Assembly (NCBI GenBank): GCA_963674455.1
Contig: CAVMBE010000102.1
Location: 26,443-90,442, forward strand
Reading direction: 5' to 3'
Length of the DNA: 64,000 nt
Source of the DNA: Lecanosticta acicola
Lineage: Eukaryota > Ascomycota > Dothideomycetes > Mycosphaerellales > Mycosphaerellaceae
Under the pieces are notes generated by a model. The model did no database searches. It saw nothing but the letters and a program-made list of their open reading frames with translations, and was not told where the DNA came from. Shown here one piece after another: positions 53,540 through 64,000 of this stretch. Made by a program: the position numbers and the translations under genes. Each line of letters opens with the position of its first letter. Position 1 is the first letter of the stretch.

Positions 53540-54712
53540 TACGGGATAAGGACAGATGGGTCTCCGGAGGGAGCGGCCGCAAGGTATCGGGCAGAGGGTA
53601 GAGCTGCCATGAAAGATGCAAGAGGTCGTGGATGAAGAGACGGAACAGCGGCGGAGGCGTAGGTGGTTGGTGAGGTCAAAGCGTGGACATGGAAAGATGG
53701 AAATTGTTGGTCATATGTGGTCATATGCCGTCCATACGAAGGAGACGCGATCCGGCGACGGCAGTACCCGCTCTCGTACGGCGAGCGTGCATTTCGGTAG
53801 AATGATTATCCGGTGGGCTGGCCCAGCTGTGCTACTCGAACAATGACCACAGAAGACCTTGCCGGTTGCCGAGAAGCATTCACCGACGACGGACATAGGT
53901 CGTGCGCGCATGTGAAAGTGGACATGCGGGACGAGATTAGTAGGAGGTGGAGCGGCCATTCCCGACAACTGCTGCCATCGCCGCTTTGGTTGGTTGTCCA
54001 TACGAATCGCTCCACCACCACCACCACCATCATCATCCTCAATCATCATCATATCCTATGTCTTGGCGGCTGAAAGGAGAGACGGGACGGGACGGGACGG
54101 GAGAGTTCGTTCCAAATCTTCCATAGCTGACGACGCTTCACGCTACATCTGCCGGACTGCGAGATGCGGGATGCGCCACCCATTCTGCAGCGCCAGTGTC
54201 AGTGCCGTGTGTGTCTGCTCGTCCAACCGACACGCAAGCGCTGCATGTTGGAAGACAGCTGACAGCTGCGGTGGCCAACCGCCAACCGCCAGCCGCCAGT
54301 AACCAAGCGCCAGTGCTGGCCTGTGGCTATGCGAGTCGTCGCCCAGTTGTCAAACAAGCTTTGCCCCCAAGTGTGCAAGCACCGAGGAACCAAACCCAGT
54401 CAAGGACAGTCCGCAGGACGTTGTAGCGCTTGTTGCGCCAGAGCACTTGCTGTGGCAATGCACTCTAGTCGGGGCCACTCTGCTTGCTTGTCGTGATTTT
54501 GATTGCCCGTTTGCCATCCATCAATATACCCACAACCCATACATATCCATACTCCACCTACTCTGCTCCTCCTCCTCCCCCGACCTGCATCTCGCACTTA
54601 TTAACCCAGCATCAAGGTTACTTTGGAACTTAGTCGCGTACACTTTCGTTTGTTGGCAGGGAATATCACGACGGCGCGTCAGGGCAGTCTGCCGGATTTG
54701 GGTGCCTGAAAC
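53540..54712. other. Intergenic, divergent promoter region
   Basis: 1.2 kb between two divergent genes. Contains a CAC/CAT-rich stretch (54012-54052), GACGG tandem copies (about 54082-54102) and a CCAACCGCCA-type repeat (about 54272-54300). No gene supported. Confidence 0.5.
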
Positions 54713-56510
54713 ATGAGATCCTGGATCCTTGGCAGCTCGCTGCTGCTAGCTTCGACGACCCACGCTCTGCCTGAGATATCCATCTCCAAACGCGACAAGG
54801 GCACAAATGGAGCATCGGACCACTCCGCCTCGAGTGTCAACGCCATCACCAAACGGCAGAATAGCAATGGTGGAACGGTCGGCACAGATGTCTTCGATGT
54901 TTTGAGCTGGAGCTTTGGAGGAGCATACTACGCGAATAGTGAGTTGACGCGCAGTCACATCCCCTGCATACCAGACTGACTGACAGCGCCGCCATAGTAA
55001 CCGTCGGCACGCCTTCTCAATCGCAAACCGTCATCCTCGATACCGGCTCCTCCGACCTCTACTTCGATGCCTCCTCAGCGCAGACCTGCCAGCTTCCTGC
55101 CACCGCCTCCAACTCATGTCAAGGCGGAACTTTCAACCCCAAGAACTCCAGCACCTACAATGTTGTCGACCAATCCCCCGCATTCAACACAACTTTCGGC
55201 GATGGTTCGACAGCAGTCGGCCCATACGCCAGCGATGTTGTGGGTATTGGGGATGTGCTCGTCTCGCCCGTGCAGTTTGGTGTAGCCGATGTAGTGAACA
55301 GCACGACGGGATATTCGATCGGTTTGATGGGAATCGGATACAGCAGCAATGAGGCGGTCCAGAGTAGAAGCGATTTCTACCCCAACATGCCGGAGATTTT
55401 GAAAGATGCGGGCGTGATCAACAGCAGATTGTACTCAATCTGGCTCAACGATGAGAGTGAGTGAAAGATGGTGAATGTGTATGGAGACGGCATTAACATC
55501 GCGCAGGGTCGACATCCGGCACCATTCTCTTTGGCGGCATTGACAGGTCCAAATACACCGGCACCCTCGCGACAGTGGACTTCCTCCCACCGCTCTATGA
55601 TGGGCAGATCTTGAACACTGTTAACCAATTCATCACGACTGTGACGGGATGCAATGCCACTGTCAGCGGCAAGACGACCGCGCTCTGGTCCGGAGGCTCG
55701 CCCGACTACCATGCTTACGGCTCTCGCGATGCATCTCTCCCGGTTCTCCTGGACACTGGCAGCACCGCGTGGTCGATACCGACGACCTACTATACTGCTA
55801 TCACACGGCTCTTTTCATACATCGATGCTCGAACTGGAATAACTTCTTGCGCAAATGCGAACACCGGAGACTACCTTTCCTTGGAATTTGGCGGCAAGGT
55901 AGTCATCCACGTCGACGTCAGCCAATTCGTAGTGCCGATCGTCAACGCGACCACGCGAAAACCTATCCTGTACGATACGAAAGGCGATGCTGCCTGTGCC
56001 TTCCTACTACAGCCATCTGAGGAATCCGACATGGGTTTCGATGTCCTCGGAGACGCAATCCTTCGCAGCATGTATGTCGTATTCGATCTCGACAATGGAC
56101 AGGCATCGATAGCGCAGGCCGTACAGAACAGCACCAAGCAGCCAGACATTGTCACTGTCAAGGCTGGACCGACTGGCGTGGCTGCCGCGGTTGGATCGGG
56201 TGTCGCAACCGCCGCATCGAATACCTGGTCAATAGCTGCTCAGGTCTCTTCCATGCCCTACTCCGTCAGCACAGCGCACAGTACTATCGGTACAGCAACT
56301 GGAAATGCTGCGGTTCCGGCGGGCGCGCAGGTCATCCAATCTGGCTCATCCGACAGCAGTGGTGGCGGCAGCGGCAGCGGCAGCGGCAGCGGCAGCACAT
56401 CCAGTGGCGCCGCTGCTGGAGTCGTTATTCCAAACGCCGATTTCACTCCAATTTGGATAACTGGTCTTTGGATAGCGGGTGTAGCGCTGGGTTTTGGCGT
56501 TATGATGTAA
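54713..56510 (+). CDS. GPI-anchored aspartic protease, yapsin-like
   Basis: Three exons (54713-54938, 54998-55456, 55507-56510) give 562 residues. Signal peptide MRSWILGSSLLLASTTHA, then a propeptide with KR sites (ISISKRDKG, NAITKRQNS). Pepsin-fold lobes carry the catalytic aspartates Asp90 (VILDTGSSDLY) and Asp311 (VLLDTGSTAWS); TTFGDGSTAVGPY is the flap region. A Ser/Gly-rich linker (GGGSGSGSGSGSTSSGAA) and a C-terminal hydrophobic run (IWITGLWIAGVALGFGVMM) give the GPI-signal layout. Members process cell-surface proteins after basic residues at the plasma membrane or wall. Intron 1 splits ANI, intron 2 splits DER; both are GT-AG. Confidence 0.92.
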
Positions 56511-57183
56511 AGACAGCAGATTGGATCACGACAGATTAGAAGCGGTACACAGACAGCGATCATGGTGAAAGTGTAGAATACAAAGAGGTGGATGGAACGC
56601 CCGGGTATACAGTACGAATATCTTTAAGCTGTGCATTCGCACAGTAGGATCAACAACCTGGTCTCACGTGCTTCGGCACTGGAACGCTGCAGCCAAGCAA
56701 GCTGTCCGCAAACCGCAAAGCTTACCCAAGCACACTGTGCAAGGTCAGTGCGAGGCTGAGAGAACAATCACGCGCGCAGAAGGACCACAAATCGTGACAA
56801 CGCTGGCCCGATATCTCCATCACTGTGACTGCAGCTTTACGGCCCACCAATTGACGGCGATGCTGCAAATGCCTATCTGTTACAGGAGCCTTTTGGAGTG
56901 TCCCGAATGGAACAAGGGCACGCCATGACGACGATGCTTGCACAGAGGTATATTCTCCCCACCCAATCGAGTGCTCGGTCCGTCCATTTGTCCGCTTAGC
57001 CTGGGAGTAATGTGACTGACACGTCTAGTCTAGAGTTGGGACGACGCCATGTATACTACACTGCTTTTTGGGATCTTGGACTTCTCTTGCTTGGTCGGAG
57101 AGGCAACGTAAGTAGAGCAGAGGGTGCGTTCTTCCTTGGTCCTTTCAATCTTGCTCTCGGCAGTGCTGTCTGGAGGGAGGAAG
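56511..57183. other. Intergenic
   Basis: About 670 bp. The plus-strand frame at 56668-56928 shows no domain. It probably holds the promoter of the Avt-like gene. Confidence 0.45.
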
Positions 57184-59063
57184 ATGAGTGCGCAGAACGT
57201 GAACAGCCTGAGCGCGTTTGTTCGATCAGTGGGACGTTTCGCACAGTTTGCTAATCCAAGTCTAAAGCTCAGGAGGGTGATACTGGGAAGCAACGAGGAA
57301 GAAGAAGTCATCGAAGAACATCGTCATGTTCCTGAAGATGATGGCCCTACAGAAAACAACAACGACAACAACAACACCGCACCTCCGCCATCTCACCATG
57401 ACGGAACCTCCCCTCTGCTGGAATCCGGAAGGAAGAGCTCAGATTCTCACTCCCACTACCACACCGACTCATCAGACGTGATGGACGGAGCCAGTGCTGC
57501 GCGAGAAGAATTTGCTCCTTTACGTTCAAGACTTGACACCGTAGCCTTGGACCGTGTGGAATTCATGCAACGCCAACGCGAAGAAAACAGAGCCCAGCTC
57601 AACGATTCCGAACGCCAACCTCTCCTGATTGCCAAAGTCCAGCGCGACGACGGAACTGTCGCGAAAGTCATCATCGGGCAATCGACTCTCCCTCAGACGA
57701 TTTTCAATTCGGCAATGTGCTCATAGGAGCCTGCCTTCTTAGCTTACCTTTGGCAATTTGCTATGCAGGGTGGATCATAGGACTTCTCGGGATCCTCCTA
57801 TCCGCGTGGTTGACAAAGTATACGGCCGGACTCCTGGCTAAGTGTTTAGATGTGGACAGTTCCCTGGCGAATCTGGGGGATATTGCGTATATTGCGTACG
57901 GAGAGAAGGGCAGGCTCGTCACGAGCACACTCATCACCGTCGAACTCGTGCTTACCTGCGTGGGACTCCTGATCTTACTCTCGGACACCCTGCGCTCCCT
58001 GATCGACAGTCCCCCTGAGCGGAACCACATGGAAATGCCTCTGCGGAATCGTCCTCGCTCCGCTGAATTTCCTCCCCATGCGTTGGCTGGGATATACCAG
58101 TTTCTTGGGCCTTTTCTGTACGATTGCCATCATCGTCACCGCCATGGTTCTGGGTGCTCTGAAACCCGACACCCCCGGGAGTCTGCGAGAGGTGGCTTTC
58201 ACGCAGGCTGCGCCGGAGCATTGGGCTGCTCTCCCGTTGAGTTTCGGACTCCTCATGGCGCTCTGGACGGGCCATAGTGTTTTTCCCGGATATCTATCGG
58301 GACATGCGGCATCCGCCGGGGTATGCGAGGGGGTTGAGGTGGATTTTTGGGTTTGTGGTATGTTTCTTTCATCGCCAAGACGTAGGCTCGTGGGGGAGTG
58401 ACAGTGCTGATCTGATCTCTTGTTGACGAAAAAGACAGCCGTCGATATCGTCATGGCCGTGGTGAGATATCTGCTCTATGGGAACGGAGCCGGAGACGAG
58501 ATTACGACGAATATCATCAGGACGGAAGGATACCCTTGGGCGGCTAAAGTATTCGTTCTGATCCTGATTGCCATTGTCCCGTTGACGCGATTCCCCCTAC
58601 AGTAGGAAGAACCCTCTCCCCCACCCCCCCTTCCTCCCTCATCCCCAGCACTCACAAGAACACACACCCAGATGCGCCCCCATAGTCTCCACCCTCGAAG
58701 TCTTCTCCGGCATCGACGAGCGCGCCAAACTGCTCAAACCCAACCGTTTCAACCGTTTCAACCGTTCCCAATGCCTCACCCGCCTCCTCCGCACCCTCTT
58801 CCGCCTCCTGGTAACCGTCCTCACGGCTGCCCTCGCCCTCGCGATTCCGAGTTTTGAACTGATAGCGGCGGTCATGGGGGCGATGTTTGGGTATTTGATC
58901 TGTGTGGTTGTGCCGGTGGGGTTTCATCTGAAGATGTTCCAGGGCCAGATTGGGAGGAGGCAGGTGGTGGTTGACTGGGGGTTGATTGTCATGAGTGCGG
59001 TTTTTGGAGATTGTGGGGACGGTGTGGGAGTTTTTGCCGAGGGGGTGGATGGAGTTGGAGTAG
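57184..59063 (+). pseudogene. Vacuolar amino-acid transporter (Avt/AAAP family) with four frame changes
   Basis: ATG 57184 (MSAQNVNSLSAFVRSVG) opens a long polar leader ending STLPQTIFNS, then the transporter core in another frame: NVLIGACLLSLPLAICYAGW, LLILLSDTLRSLI, WLGYTSFLGLFCTIAIIVTA, IYRDMRHPPGYARGLRW, TAVDIVMAVV, IVSTLEVFSGIDERAK, FELIAAVMGAMFGYLIC and finally VGTVWEFLPRGWMELE before TAG 59061. Introns 58358-58434 and 58602-58671 are well formed. Frame breaks: one base missing at about 57711, one extra in C5 at 58011-58015, one extra in T5 at 58280-58284, one extra in T5 at 59001-59005. Everything else of an Avt-type vacuolar exporter/importer is present. Either a recent pseudogene or homopolymer sequencing errors. 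Confidence 0.75.
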
Positions 59064-59401
59064 AGCGGGGAGTGTTTTTGTCTCGATTGATTGGTCTTTC
59101 ATTGAATCTGTGCTGTGCGAAGATGCCAGTTTGCTCGGGCGGTCGAATTTCTTCGAGGAGGCGAGGCGCTAGGATCTCTTCGGCATGTGTGACAATGAGC
59201 CTTCCTTCACTCACTAACCACTTGTCGGTGTGATCTTCAACGACGGGCCAGCGCTGCGCGAGCTGCTTGCACATGCTGCTGCGTCAGAGTCACACGTGAA
59301 CTCCGACGGAGCCCCGTGCCAGAGGCCGCGAGTACCGCGTCCAGCAACAGGGCGTCTACCTGACCCTTCCTGTCACAAGCCTGGACGAGGCGATTGAACT
59401 C
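59064..59401. other. Intergenic, convergent region
   Basis: Lies between two convergent 3' ends. A plus-strand stretch at about 59320-59476 reads like coding sequence (GREYRVQQQGVYLTLPVTSL, then EAIELLEHIPAPVERVHAC) and overlaps the last exon of the minus-strand gene, but it has no start or upstream exon that I can identify. Confidence 0.4.
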
Positions 59402-59972
59402 TTAGAGCACATCCCTGCCCCAGTCGAAAGGGTCCACGCGTGCGTGTCCACGGGCGTTCTGGGGATGCAGGCGTGAGTCGACGAGTTCCTGTCACTCACA
59501 CGTCAATGTATGATCTTTAGCTGCTATCACGGCGACTACTCACGTCGACCGGGGTGTCGAACTTGATGAGAATCGACTGCAAGAGCCGAGCCAGGGAGAC
59601 CTGCTTGCCCGTGTAGACCCGCTCGCGATACCAGGCTCGCGGTGCACCGGAGCGGACCATCACGATAGGCTGTGACTGGTGCATTATTAGCGTGTTACTC
59701 GGCAACATCAGAGTGCATGTGCTTACCTGGCCAGCGCTATGGCCTCCATCGGACTCCGCACTCGACTCGCTCTCCTCCTGCTCTTCTGCTGCGACGCGTG
59801 CGATATGGCGACGTGTTACAGGAGCTGCCTGCTGGTTTGTACGTGTCGTCGGCGCAGATTCGCCCCGAGTTGCACATGCAGGGTTGGCGGCAGCTTCTGC
59901 CGTCTTCTTGCCCTTGCTCTTCGTTGCAGTCTTGTTGCCCGTGACTGCCTTCGTATTGCGAGGTCGAGCCAT
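59402..59972 (-). CDS. Small basic hypothetical protein
   Basis: Three exons (59972-59727, 59675-59544, 59488-59402) give 154 residues with GT-AG introns of 51 and 55 nt. The N-terminus is Lys/Thr/Ala-rich (TKSKGKKTAEAAANP), resembling DNA- or chromatin-associated tails; then an acidic run (EEQEESESSAESDGG) and an ordered-looking part (PIVMVRSGAPRAWYRERVY, QVSLARLLQSILIKFDTP). It ends DPFDWGRDVL. No family recognised. The first intron is divisible by three, so its read-through also leaves an open frame. Confidence 0.5.
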
Positions 59973-61055
59973 GTTGCCAGATGGAGCTCATGTCAAGAGG
60001 GAGAGCGAAGTCCATCGAGCCGTCGCGGAGATTTGTGCGGCGTTGTTTTGGGGAACCAGCCAAGACCGGACCCGCCCTTCGTTTGCATGTGACTCGAACT
60101 AAACCACGAAGAGACGACCCAGTTGCAGCATTGTAATTGCACTTCAAGTCGGAGTGCTCAACCAATGGTAAGGCTTGGTGGTCAGGCGTTTGAACGGAGA
60201 CTCGATTCGGAGTCGGTTCAGGGATATCCTTCTTGTTCCGTCCAATTCTGAGAGTGCTCCCTGGAGTTCTTCGCACAGTTCACTGGGATGGGAGCATGTG
60301 TCGAGCTTAGCATTGCTATAGTCTCGCCCCGTTGCAGCGGTGATTAGGCATCTAGCAAACCCGTCAAGTCTTCCGAATGGTCTACGCAAGCGAACCTGTA
60401 CGTCGTCGACTTCTTGTTTTTTTTCTTTTTGGTTTCTCGAGCAATTCCGAGTCGAGTCGCGAATCGAATTGTCGAATTTATCCCGCCAATTCGAGAAGAT
60501 CGATCAAAGCGATGGATTATATCCCAGAGCGTCCACTTCACTCGATCTTTGCCAAGGCTGTCACATGAGTGCCGGTCCCGTGACATGTAGCCCGGTCAGC
60601 GAGTCAGCCAATCAAGAGCTGGTGGATAGCACTTGTACTTTGATCCTGCGTCGTCTGCAGGTCTTGCAGCCCGCAGACGGTTTATTACGGAAAGACATTG
60701 CAGTTGGCTTCTGTCTGTCAGTCTTCATGAATTCGTTGCCTGTTGATCTGATTGGTACCTCGACGGAAGCTGCGGCCCATCATTTGTACTCACGAGAGCA
60801 CTGTCCCCAAGACGCAAACCGGCGTTGTCGGGGGGCTGTGTCGTGCACGTTGATGTGGATGTGGTCTTGATCCAGGTTCCGTCTGGCTCATACGTTAGTG
60901 CCAAAGCGGTCTGCAGTACGAGAGAGTTCCGAGAAATGAGGATGTTTGAGAAGATCTCCGGCATCAAATCGCAGCGAGCATGTGAAAGCACCACGGGGAG
61001 GAAGCGAAATGACGCACGATGTTTATTAGCAGGAAGCAGAGCCATTTCTCACTAG
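59973..61055. other. Intergenic, no gene supported
   Basis: 1.1 kb. Open frames on both strands (such as 60340-60870 plus) show no domain. A T-rich stretch lies near 60415-60430. Confidence 0.45.
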
Positions 61056-62840
61056 CTAAGAGCTGCGATTGCCCATGGGCTCGAAAGGGAAAGCTGCGGC
61101 CGTGAGAGCCATCACAATGTACAGAGAAGCGCAAATATAGATCGGCACAGCAGTCGCAGTATTCGCACATCTGGAGCCGAATGTCAGCTACAATACGAAC
61201 GGGCCGGGTCCATCGACACTTACGTTGCAATCACCGCACTCATGATACCCATGATGCGGTTCAAGCCGATCGAAATGCCGTTGCCAGTGCCACGATGCGC
61301 CGAAGGGAGCACCTCGGGAGTGTAGGCATAGAGAGTCCCGTAATAGATATTGAGACAGAAGTTGATAGCAGCTGTGAAGCCCAGGTTCTGTGCGTTGTTT
61401 CTGACTTGCGTGTATGCGAAGAAGAACACCATGGTTACGAGTGCGCCGATGATCTGGAATGGTGGTTAGAGAAGAGATTGCTGGAGAGGGTATCGATTTT
61501 GGCTTACCATCGTTCCTCTTCTGCCCCAGAAGATCTTGTACCGACACATGTACCCTGCCAGGATAGGACTTGGGATACCGCAGAAGTTGGCAATCGCATA
61601 GTTCCGCCATTTCTCGTTATCGCTGAGCCCACCAAGTGCTGCACCACGAGTTTCCAGGTATGTTGGCAAGAATACGTTGAACAGAGGATATGCGAGACCA
61701 ATCAGAAGCCAGGAGAACCAGATGAGCGAGGTGCTCAGGCCCATCTTCCTACTTGCGAAAAGACCTTTGAGATGTACTCCAACTTCCTTGAACGAGAAAC
61801 GCCTCTCGGCATGCGCGCCGGAAGAGCCTCTGCGTTGTCCAGTAGCGGCTCCGGTAACGCCGCAGGCTTGCAAGCGTTCAATGGTAAGACTGCAGGGTCT
61901 GTTGTATTTCTTGGCAATGTACTGCAGCGTATCGACACATTCCTCGTCTCTTCCTTCTCCGAGCAGGAACTTGGGGGTTTCTCGAAGCTTGATCACCGTG
62001 ATTCGCAGCAGACTCATGACTAACACGAGCGAGCCATTGGAAAACCACACGTAGCGCCATCCTGGGTTGGTTTGCCAATTGCAAGGAACGCCAGTCTCGG
62101 AAGGATATCCATCGCAAGAGTAGTTTGGCAAGTATGCCCAGGCGAAAAGCCCGGCAATCAATTGGCCTACGCCCCACCATGCCGCCATTAGAGTTAGCAG
62201 CCATTGGTCTTTTGAAGGCAGATACTCCAGGAAGACTGCAGTGTCCAGAACCAAGTTTCCACCACTCCCAAAGGCAGACAGGCAGACGAAAAGACCCAGG
62301 ACGATCCAGTTCGGAGCAGCCCCGGCAACAATACAGAAGACTGCCGAGATGAGTAGAGACACGTTGAATGCGAATTTGCGTCCGATGATATCGGCAGACA
62401 CACCCCAGAAGAGTGCGCCCACCAGCATGCCGACATATGCAGCGATAGTCAGACCATTCTTGTAAGACGGGTTGAACTCGTAGGCAGCTTGCCCTGCAGT
62501 GATACTTTGGATGAGTAGCATCAAGCTGTCCACCGCATAACCGAAGCCATTGAGCACGAAAAGTTTCCCTTCATATATATTAGGACAACCCACCCAGTAC
62601 TCAGAAAAGGCACGACTCGAGAACCATGCCACAGGGGGTGTTGTTCGTACATTGATACCGCGTCATGCCAATCTCATCGATCGCGTTGTTCACCAGGTGC
62701 ATCTTCGCATTTAGCACCGGATCGAGATGCTCTTGTCCGAGCATATCGCCCTTGCCAAGGGAGGAAGTATCGTCGACATCGTGGGGAAGTGTAGCTTGGT
62801 AGGTCGGCGGACTCTTGGTCTTATCGTCAAGCTCAGCCAT
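61056..62840 (-). CDS. MFS transporter, sugar-porter/SV2-like
   Basis: Four exons (62840-62651, 62568-61508, 61453-61224, 61170-61056) give 531 residues. Splices restore TRYQWKLFVLNGFGYAVDS, GRRGTMIIGALVTMVFFFAY and SAVIATCANTATAVPIYICA. Twelve hydrophobic segments. Family marks: ADIIGRKFAFNVSLLIS (loop 2-3), GSGGNLVLDTAVFLEYLP, and YTPEVLPSAHRGTGNGISIG, the PEVLPTxxRGTG signature of the SV2/synaptic-vesicle-like branch of sugar porters. The substrate of fungal members is unclear. The ATG at 62840 (MAELDDKTKSPPTYQ) fits; the frame continues upstream to 63077 without conserved sequence. Intact. Confidence 0.88.
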
Positions 62841-63474
62841 CTCAAAGGCTTCAGTCAAGCTATCTCTTACGTCGTGATTGGAGGAGAGGAGTCGCTGGGA
62901 TTGCTCGCCGTGCGTAGAATCCACGATGGTAGTCAAGAGCTCTCGTTTCACAAGAGAAACGAGAGGGGAAGAAGAGCGTAGGAGGGGGATTGGAGGAAAG
63001 AGATATAATAATGAGCTAGCTCGCGTGCGGAGTCGCGTGCGGCGTCCCTCTAGCGGTCTGTCAACGAGATGTTGCACTCCCGCGTCTGAAAGGCTGAAAA
63101 GTTTGGGTCACGCGGGTTAAGCTGCATGTGGGAGGTGGTGGTGGTGACAGACGAGAGATATTAGAGGTGTCGCGCTGATAGGCGCGATGCACGTGGCCTC
63201 TGCCAACCTTGTATGAGGTTCAACGGTCGTCCTGGGAGCTGGTATCAGTTGTTCCGGAAGTATTATCTGCCGCTCCACCGGGCAGCGCAGAGTCTGCCTT
63301 TCTCCTCTTGCTGGTAGTGATCGCCAGGAGGGTTACATCAGATCGGCTTGGGAAAAGGGCGTCGCCTTCAGCCGAGGGCACAGGAATGGGAAATGCTATT
63401 TACCGGGCGCACTTTGGCTATTTGCCGGGCGCAGTCGTAATGCACTATAAAGTACAGGGGAGGACGCGTACGTA
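62841..63474. other. Promoter side of MFS gene up to RIP block
   Basis: About 630 bp of normal composition. No gene supported; the plus-strand frame at 63209-63478 runs into AT-rich DNA. Confidence 0.45.
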
Positions 63475-64000
63475 CTAATCTATAGTATAGAGTAGTGTGC
63501 TAGAGTAGTACGGCTACTGCCGCTCTCTATTAAAATTACTACTACCTTACTTTAACTAAGAAAACGCGATTGTAGTACTTTCTACTACTTTATTAATTAA
63601 TATAGGTGTTTCTAGTACTCTTATTAGCTCGGCTACTACCGCCTTAGAACTGATTCCCCTGCCCTACTCGCTAATACTACTACGGATATAGCCGTAGTTA
63701 CTTAAAAGGTAGTAGTTACGGCCTTAGTAGTATAGTTACTACTAGTACTATACTAATAGGTTGTCCGTAAGGTAGATTTAGTATCTAAATAGGCGTAGGT
63801 AGTTACTATAACTACTATAGGTATAGCTACTACTATAGTAGCTAGTATTCGTATTAATATAGTACCTATCTAGAAGGTAGTAGATTTATAAACTACTAAC
63901 GGAACTACTACTCGAACTAAGGTACTAGATAAGACCGAATCTTACGTACTTAGCCGCGTTATTAGTAGATACTTTATAATAGGGCGTTTTACTAGCTCGT
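63475..64000. repeat. RIP-degraded repeat, continues past the window
   Basis: AT-rich, TAG/CTA-rich sequence with scarce CA and TG, like the main island. The right end is cut by the window. I found no long match to the elements at 36-48 kb by eye and no coding motif. Confidence 0.7.

Overview
The window is a filamentous ascomycete chromosome segment (Pezizomycotina; Dothideomycetes is my best guess). Genes carry short introns of about 49-98 nt with GT-AG borders. The families are fungal nuclear genes (Hop1, haspin, Alg5, GDP-mannose pyrophosphorylase, NC2-alpha, GPI-anchored aspartic protease), and AT-rich islands carry the CpA-to-TpA signature of repeat-induced point mutation (RIP). I assembled splice structures by eye; for most genes the exon lengths sum to a whole number of codons, which is the main internal check.

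Left arm (0-31 kb), gene-dense: a Hop1-like HORMA meiotic axis protein, an MFS drug/polyamine-type transporter, a cysteine hydrolase (isochorismatase family) divergent from a Yra1/ALYREF mRNA export adaptor, haspin kinase, a membrane-anchored spermidine-synthase-like protein, a Sat4/Hal4-type kinase, a BTB protein, succinate-semialdehyde dehydrogenase, NC2-alpha, a tiny three-exon glycine-rich protein, a decayed second BTB gene, and Alg5. Alg5 and the GDP-mannose pyrophosphorylase at 33-34 kb both supply protein glycosylation, but they are not adjacent and no cluster is implied.

Middle (31.6-48.2 kb): a small AT-rich block, the GDP-mannose pyrophosphorylase gene and one hypothetical gene, then an 11.5 kb RIP-degraded island. 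The island resolves into a nested structure. A complete Ty3/gypsy element (38501-45278; 448-bp LTRs; target duplication GTTCG) sits inside one 192-bp LTR of a smaller gag-only LTR element (38446-47608; target duplication CTCTA). The gypsy element also carries a degraded reading frame on the strand opposite gag-pol. Three GC-rich foldback (MITE-like) elements lie in the same island.

Right arm (48.5-64 kb): an aromatic amino-acid decarboxylase at the island edge, a wrecked MFS sugar transporter, an EamA-type vacuolar transporter, a yapsin-like GPI-anchored aspartic protease, an Avt-type amino-acid transporter with four frame changes, a small basic hypothetical protein, an intact MFS transporter, and another AT-rich RIP block running off the end.

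No CRISPR, operon, rRNA or convincing tRNA was seen. The most notable points are the dated nested insertion with a paralogous empty site, the antisense ORF of the gypsy element, and three host pseudogenes (BTB, sugar MFS, Avt), two of which lie within 11 kb of the transposon island.
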